Source of the DNA: Sipunculus nudus | Lineage: Eukaryota > Annelida > Sipuncula > Golfingiida > Sipunculidae | Assembly: GCA_026874595.1 (NCBI GenBank) | Contig: CM049319.1 | Location: 40,495,473-40,559,472 of the forward strand | Length of the DNA stretch: 64,000 nucleotides | Direction: 5' to 3' | Shown here: in pieces, positions 59,850 to 64,000 of the stretch | Layout: each line of letters opens with the position of its first letter | How positions within the stretch are numbered: the first letter of the stretch is position 1 | Notes under the pieces: model-generated | What the model saw: only the letters and a program-made list of their open reading frames with translations | The model's database searches: none | Told to the model about the DNA's origin: nothing | Translations under genes and position numbers: made by a program

Positions 59850-62800
59850 TGCCTTGGTGTCAGCAGCATGTTATTTTATTCCTCAGAGTGATTTCCCCCT
59901 ACTTGTTTCTGTACTATGCCTTGGTGACAGCAGCATGTTATTTTGTTCCACAGAGTGATTTCTATTCTCTGTTTCTGTACAATGCCTTGGTGTCAGCAGC
60001 ATGTTATTTTATTCCCCCGAGTGATTTCTCTTCCTTGTTTCTGAACTATGCCTTGGTGACAGCAGCATGTTATTTTGTTCCATCGAGTGATTTCTTTTCC
60101 TGTTTCTGTACAATGCCTTGGTGTCAGCAGCATGTTATTTTATTCCCCCGAGTGATTTCTCTTCCTTGTTTCTGAACTATGCCTTGCTGACAGCAGCATG
60201 TTATTTTGTTCCACAGAGTGATTTCTATTCCTGTTTCTGTTCAATGCAATGGTGGCAGAAACGAGTTATTTAATCACACAGAGTGATTTCTCTTCCTTGT
60301 TTCTGTACAATGCCGTGGTGACAGCATCATGTCATTTTGTTCCATCGAGTGATTTATCTTCCTGTTTATGTTCAATGCCATGGTGACAGCAGCATGTTAT
60401 TTTGTTTCCCAGAGTGATTTCTATTCCTGTTTCTGTACAATGCAATGGTGACAGCAGCATGTTATTTTGTTTCCCAGAGTGATTTCTCTTCCTGTTTCTG
60501 TACAATGCCTTGGTGTCAGCAGCGTGTTATTTTATTCCCCAGAGTGATTTTTCTTCCTTGTTTCTGTAGTATGTTTTGGTGACAGCAGCATGTTATTTTG
60601 TTCCACAGAACGATTTTTATTCCCTGTTTCTGTACAATGCCTTGGTGACAGCAGCATGTTATTTTATTTCACAGAATGATTTCGATTCCTTGTTTCTGTA
60701 CAATGCCATGGTGACAGCAGCATGTTATTTTGTTCCCCAGAGTGATTTCTATTCCTGTTTCTGTACAATGCCATGGTGAGAGCAGCATGTTATTTTGTTC
60801 CCCAGAGTGATTTCTATTCCTGTTTCTGTACAATGCAATGGTGACAGCACCATTTTATTTTGTTCCCCAGAGTGATTTCTATTCCTGTTTCTGTACAATG
60901 TCATGGTGACAGCAGCATGTTATTTTGTTCCATCGAGTGATTTCTCTTCCTGTTTCTGTACAATGCCTTGGTGTCAGCAGCATGTTATTTTATTCCACCG
61001 AGTGATTTCTCTTCCTTGTTTCTGAACTATGCCTTGGTGACAGCAGCATGTTATTTTGTTCCCGAGAGTGATTTCTTTTCCTTGTTTCTGTACAATGCCA
61101 TGGTGACAGCACCATTTTATTTTGTTCCATCGAGTGATTTCTCTTCCTGTTTCTGTACAATGCCTTGGTGTCAGCAGCATGTTATTTTATTCCTCAGAGT
61201 GATTTCTATTCTCTGTTTCTGTAAAATGCCTTGGTGTCAGCAGCATGTTATTTTATTCCCCCGAGTGATTTCTCTTCCTTGTTTCTGAACTATGCCTTGG
61301 TGACATCAGCATGTTATTTTGTTCCCCAGAGTGATTTCTTTTCCTTGTTTCTGTACAATGCCATGGTGACAGCACCATTTTATTTTGTTCCCCAGAGTGA
61401 TTTCTCTTCCTGTTTCTGTTCAATGCCATGGTGACATCAGCATGTTATTTTGTTCCATCGAGTGATTTCTCTTCCTGTTTCTGTACAATGCCTTGGTGTC
61501 AGCAGCATGTTATTTTATTCCTCAGAGTGATTTCCCCCTACTTGTTTCTGAACTATGCCTTGGTGACAGCAGCATGTTATTTTGTTCCATCGAGTGATTT
61601 CTCTTCCTGTTTCTGTACAATGCCTTGGTGTCAGCAGCATGTTATTTTATTCCCCAGAGTGATTTCTCTTCCTTGTTTCTGAACTATGCCTTGGTGACAG
61701 CAGCATGTTATTTTGTTCCACAGAGTGATTTCTATTCCTGTTTCTGTTCAATGCAATGGTGACAGAAACGAGTTATTTAGTCACACAGAGTGATTTCTCT
61801 TCCTTGTTTCTGTACAATGCCGTGGTGACAGCATCATGTCATTTTGTTCCATCGAGTCATTTCTCTTCCTGTTTCTGTTCAATGCCATGGTGACAGCAGC
61901 ATGTTATTTTGTTTCCCAGAGTGATTTCTATTCCTGTTTCTGTGCAATGCAATGGTGACAGAAGCGGGTTATTTAGTCACACAGAGTGATTTCTTTTCCT
62001 TGTTTCTGTACAATGCCGTGGTGAGAGCATCATGTTATTTTGTTCCATCGAGTGATTTCTCTTCCTGTTTCTGTACAATGCCATGGTGACATCAGCATGT
62101 TATTTTGATCCCCAGAGTGATTTCTTTTCCTTGTTTCTGTACAATGCCATGGTGACAACACCATTTTATTTTGTTCCCCAGAGTGATTTCTATTCCTGTT
62201 TCTGTACAATGTCATGGTGACAGCAGCATGTTATTTTGTTCCATCGAGTGATTTCTCTTCCTGTTTCTGTACAATGCCTTGGTGTCAGCAGCATGTTATT
62301 TTATTCCTCAGAGTGATTTCCCCCTACTTGTTTCTGTACTATGCCTTGTTGACAGCAGCATGTTATTTTGTTCCACAGAGTGATTTCTATTCTCTGCTTC
62401 TGTACAATGCCTTGGTGTCAGCAGCATGTTATTTTATTCCCCCGAGTGATTTCTCTTCCTTGTTTCTGAACTATGCCTTGGTGACAGCAGCATGTTATTT
62501 TGTTCCATCGAGTGATTTCTTTTCCTGTTTCTGTACAATGCCTTGGTGTCAGCAGCATGTTATTTTATTCCCCCGAGTGATTTCTCTTCCTTGTTTCTGA
62601 ACTATGCCTTGCTGACAGCAGCATGTTATTTTGTTCCACAGAGTGATTTCTATTCCTGTTTCTGTTCAATGCAATGGTGGCAGAAACGAGTTATTTAGTC
62701 ACACAGAGTGATTTCTCTTCCTTGTTTCTGTACAATGCCGTGGTGACAGCATCATGTCATTTTGTTCCATCGAGTGATTTATCTTCCTGTTTATGTTCAA

Positions 62801-63830
62801 TGCCATGGTGACAGCAGCATGTTATTTTGTTTCCCAGAGTGATTTCTATTCCTGTTTCTGTACAATGCAATGGTGACAGCAGCATGTTATTTTGTTTCCC
62901 AGAGTGATTTCTCTTCCTGTTTCTGTACAATGCCTTGGTGTCAGCAGCGTGTTATTTTATTCCCCAGAGTGATTTTTCTTCCTTGTTTCTGTAGGATGTT
63001 TTGGTGACAGCAGCATGTTATTTTGTTCCACAGAACGATTTTTATTCCCTGTTTCTGTACAATGCCTTGGTGACAGCAGCATGTTATTTTATTTCACAGA
63101 ATGATTTCGATTCCTTGTTTCTGTACAATGCCATGGTGACAGCAGCATGTTATTTTGTTCCCCAGAGTGATTTCTATTCCTGTTTCTGTACAATGCAATG
63201 GTGACAGAAGCGGGTTATTTAGTCACACAGAGTGATTGCTTTTCCTTGTTTCTGTACAATGCCGTGGTGAGAGCATCATGTTATTTTGTTCCATCGAGTG
63301 ATTTCTCTTCCTGTTTCTGTTCAATGCCATGGTGACATCAGCATGTTATTTTGTTCCTCAGAGTGATTTCTTTTCTCTGTTTCTGTACAATGCCTTGGTG
63401 TCAGCAGCATGTTATTTTATTCCCCCGAGTGATTTCTCTTCCTTGTTTCTGAACTATGCCTTGGTGACAGCAGCATGTTATTTTGTTCCCGAGAGTGATT
63501 TCTTTTCCTTGTTTCTGTACAATGCCATGGTGACAGCACCATTTTATTTTGTTCCATCGAGTGATTTCTCTTCCTGTTTCTGTACAATGCCTTGGTGTCA
63601 GCAGCATGTTATTTTATTCCTCAGAGTGATTTCTATTCTCTGTTTCTGTAAAATGCCTTGGTGTCAGCAGCATGTTATTTTATTCCCCCGAGTGATTTCT
63701 CTTCCTTGTTTCTGAACTATGCCTTGGTGACAGCAGCATGTTATTTTGTTCCCCAGAGTGATTTCTTTTCCTTGTTTCTGTACAATGCCATGGTGACAGC
63801 ACCATTTTATTTTGTTCCCCAGAGTGATTT
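59850..63830 (+). repeat. About 2,425-bp higher-order repeat in satellite C
   Basis: A block starting near the GATTTCCCCCTACTTG variant at about 59889 recurs from about 62314 (offset about 2,425). Matching features include the TTGTTCCCGAGAGTGATTTC variant near 61060 and 63487, and TTTCTGTAAAATGCC near 61218 and 63645. The copies differ by a few insertions of units, so they are older than the 4,850-bp duplication or have been edited by unequal exchange. Confidence 0.75.
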
Positions 63831-64000
63831 CTATTCCCTGTTTCTGTACAATGCCATGATGACAGCAGCATGTTATTTTGTCCCCTCGAGTGATTTCTTT
63901 TCCTTGCTTTTGTACAATGCCATGGTGATAGCAGCATGTTATTTTGTTCCACAAAGTGATTTCTATTCCCTGTTTCTGTACAATGCCTTGATGACAGCAC

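Larger units (their letters stand above)
47096..64000 (+). repeat. Satellite array C: 65-66-bp unit, more than 250 copies, runs off the window
   Basis: The unit is GTTTCTGTACAATGCCTTGG, TGACAGCAGCATGTTATTTT, GTTCCACAGAGTGATTTCTA, TTCCCT (66 bp; for example 47251 and 47317); many copies are 65 bp. Variants (CACCATTTTATTTTG, GAAACGAGTTATTTAGTCACACAG, CATCATGTCATTTTG, TTCTGAACTATGCC) recur in fixed successions, showing higher-order structure. A 66-bp unit is 22 codons, so both strands have long stop-free runs with a 22-residue period; these are not supported as genes. The array starts abruptly after a satellite B unit near 47095 and continues past 64000. Confidence 0.97.

Overview
The window looks like the nuclear genome of an invertebrate animal, most likely a mollusc (bivalve favoured). 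It has long introns with GT-AG boundaries, a receptor-guanylate-cyclase-type gene, a Ty3/Gypsy retrotransposon, an L1-like LINE, tRNA-derived SINEs, a Helitron-like/'pearl'-like element with a tandem-repeat core, and more than 30 kb of satellite arrays. I see no bacterial gene organisation and no CRISPR array. The species call is an inference from repeat style.

The only host gene I can support lies on the + strand. Five exons (12162-12274, 13366-13500, 22628-22849, 31875-32086, 33002-33109) join in perfect reading phase into 263 codons of an ANF_receptor (periplasmic-binding-protein-like) ectodomain, as in natriuretic-peptide-receptor-type guanylate cyclases. The signal peptide and N-terminal exon(s), and the transmembrane, kinase-homology and cyclase exons, are not visible and should lie outside the window or beyond the satellite DNA.

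Layout. 1-2.5 kb: nested copies of a dispersed element with GCTCAGCTGAC-type ends. 2.5-2.8 kb: SINE. 4.9-7.5 kb: 49-bp minisatellite. 9.5-12.0 kb: several minisatellites and a 747-bp tandem duplication. 12.2-33.1 kb: the exons. Intron 1 holds a 46-bp minisatellite. Intron 2 holds a LINE split by two insertions of the same dispersed family. Intron 3 holds a complete 6.7-kb Gypsy element in antisense, with 733-bp LTRs that look identical. Intron 4 holds a 37-bp minisatellite. 33.3-64 kb: three satellite arrays in succession (52 bp, a different 52 bp, then 65-66 bp), with a Helitron-like element and a SINE inserted in them.

The most notable points are: (i) the Gypsy element has integrase upstream of reverse transcriptase (Gmr1-like order) and a gag resembling the proposed ancestor of the SCAN domain, and its pol is broken although its LTRs look identical; (ii) a Helitron-like element sits in the second 52-bp satellite with an empty-site comparison available in the same array; (iii) the 66-bp array has a 4,850-bp near-identical tandem duplication, and its opening motif recurs 16.7 kb later at the window edge; (iv) a 164-bp near-perfect palindrome is centred on an AT tract. 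I found no credible new enzymatic or defence system. The novelty here is architectural.
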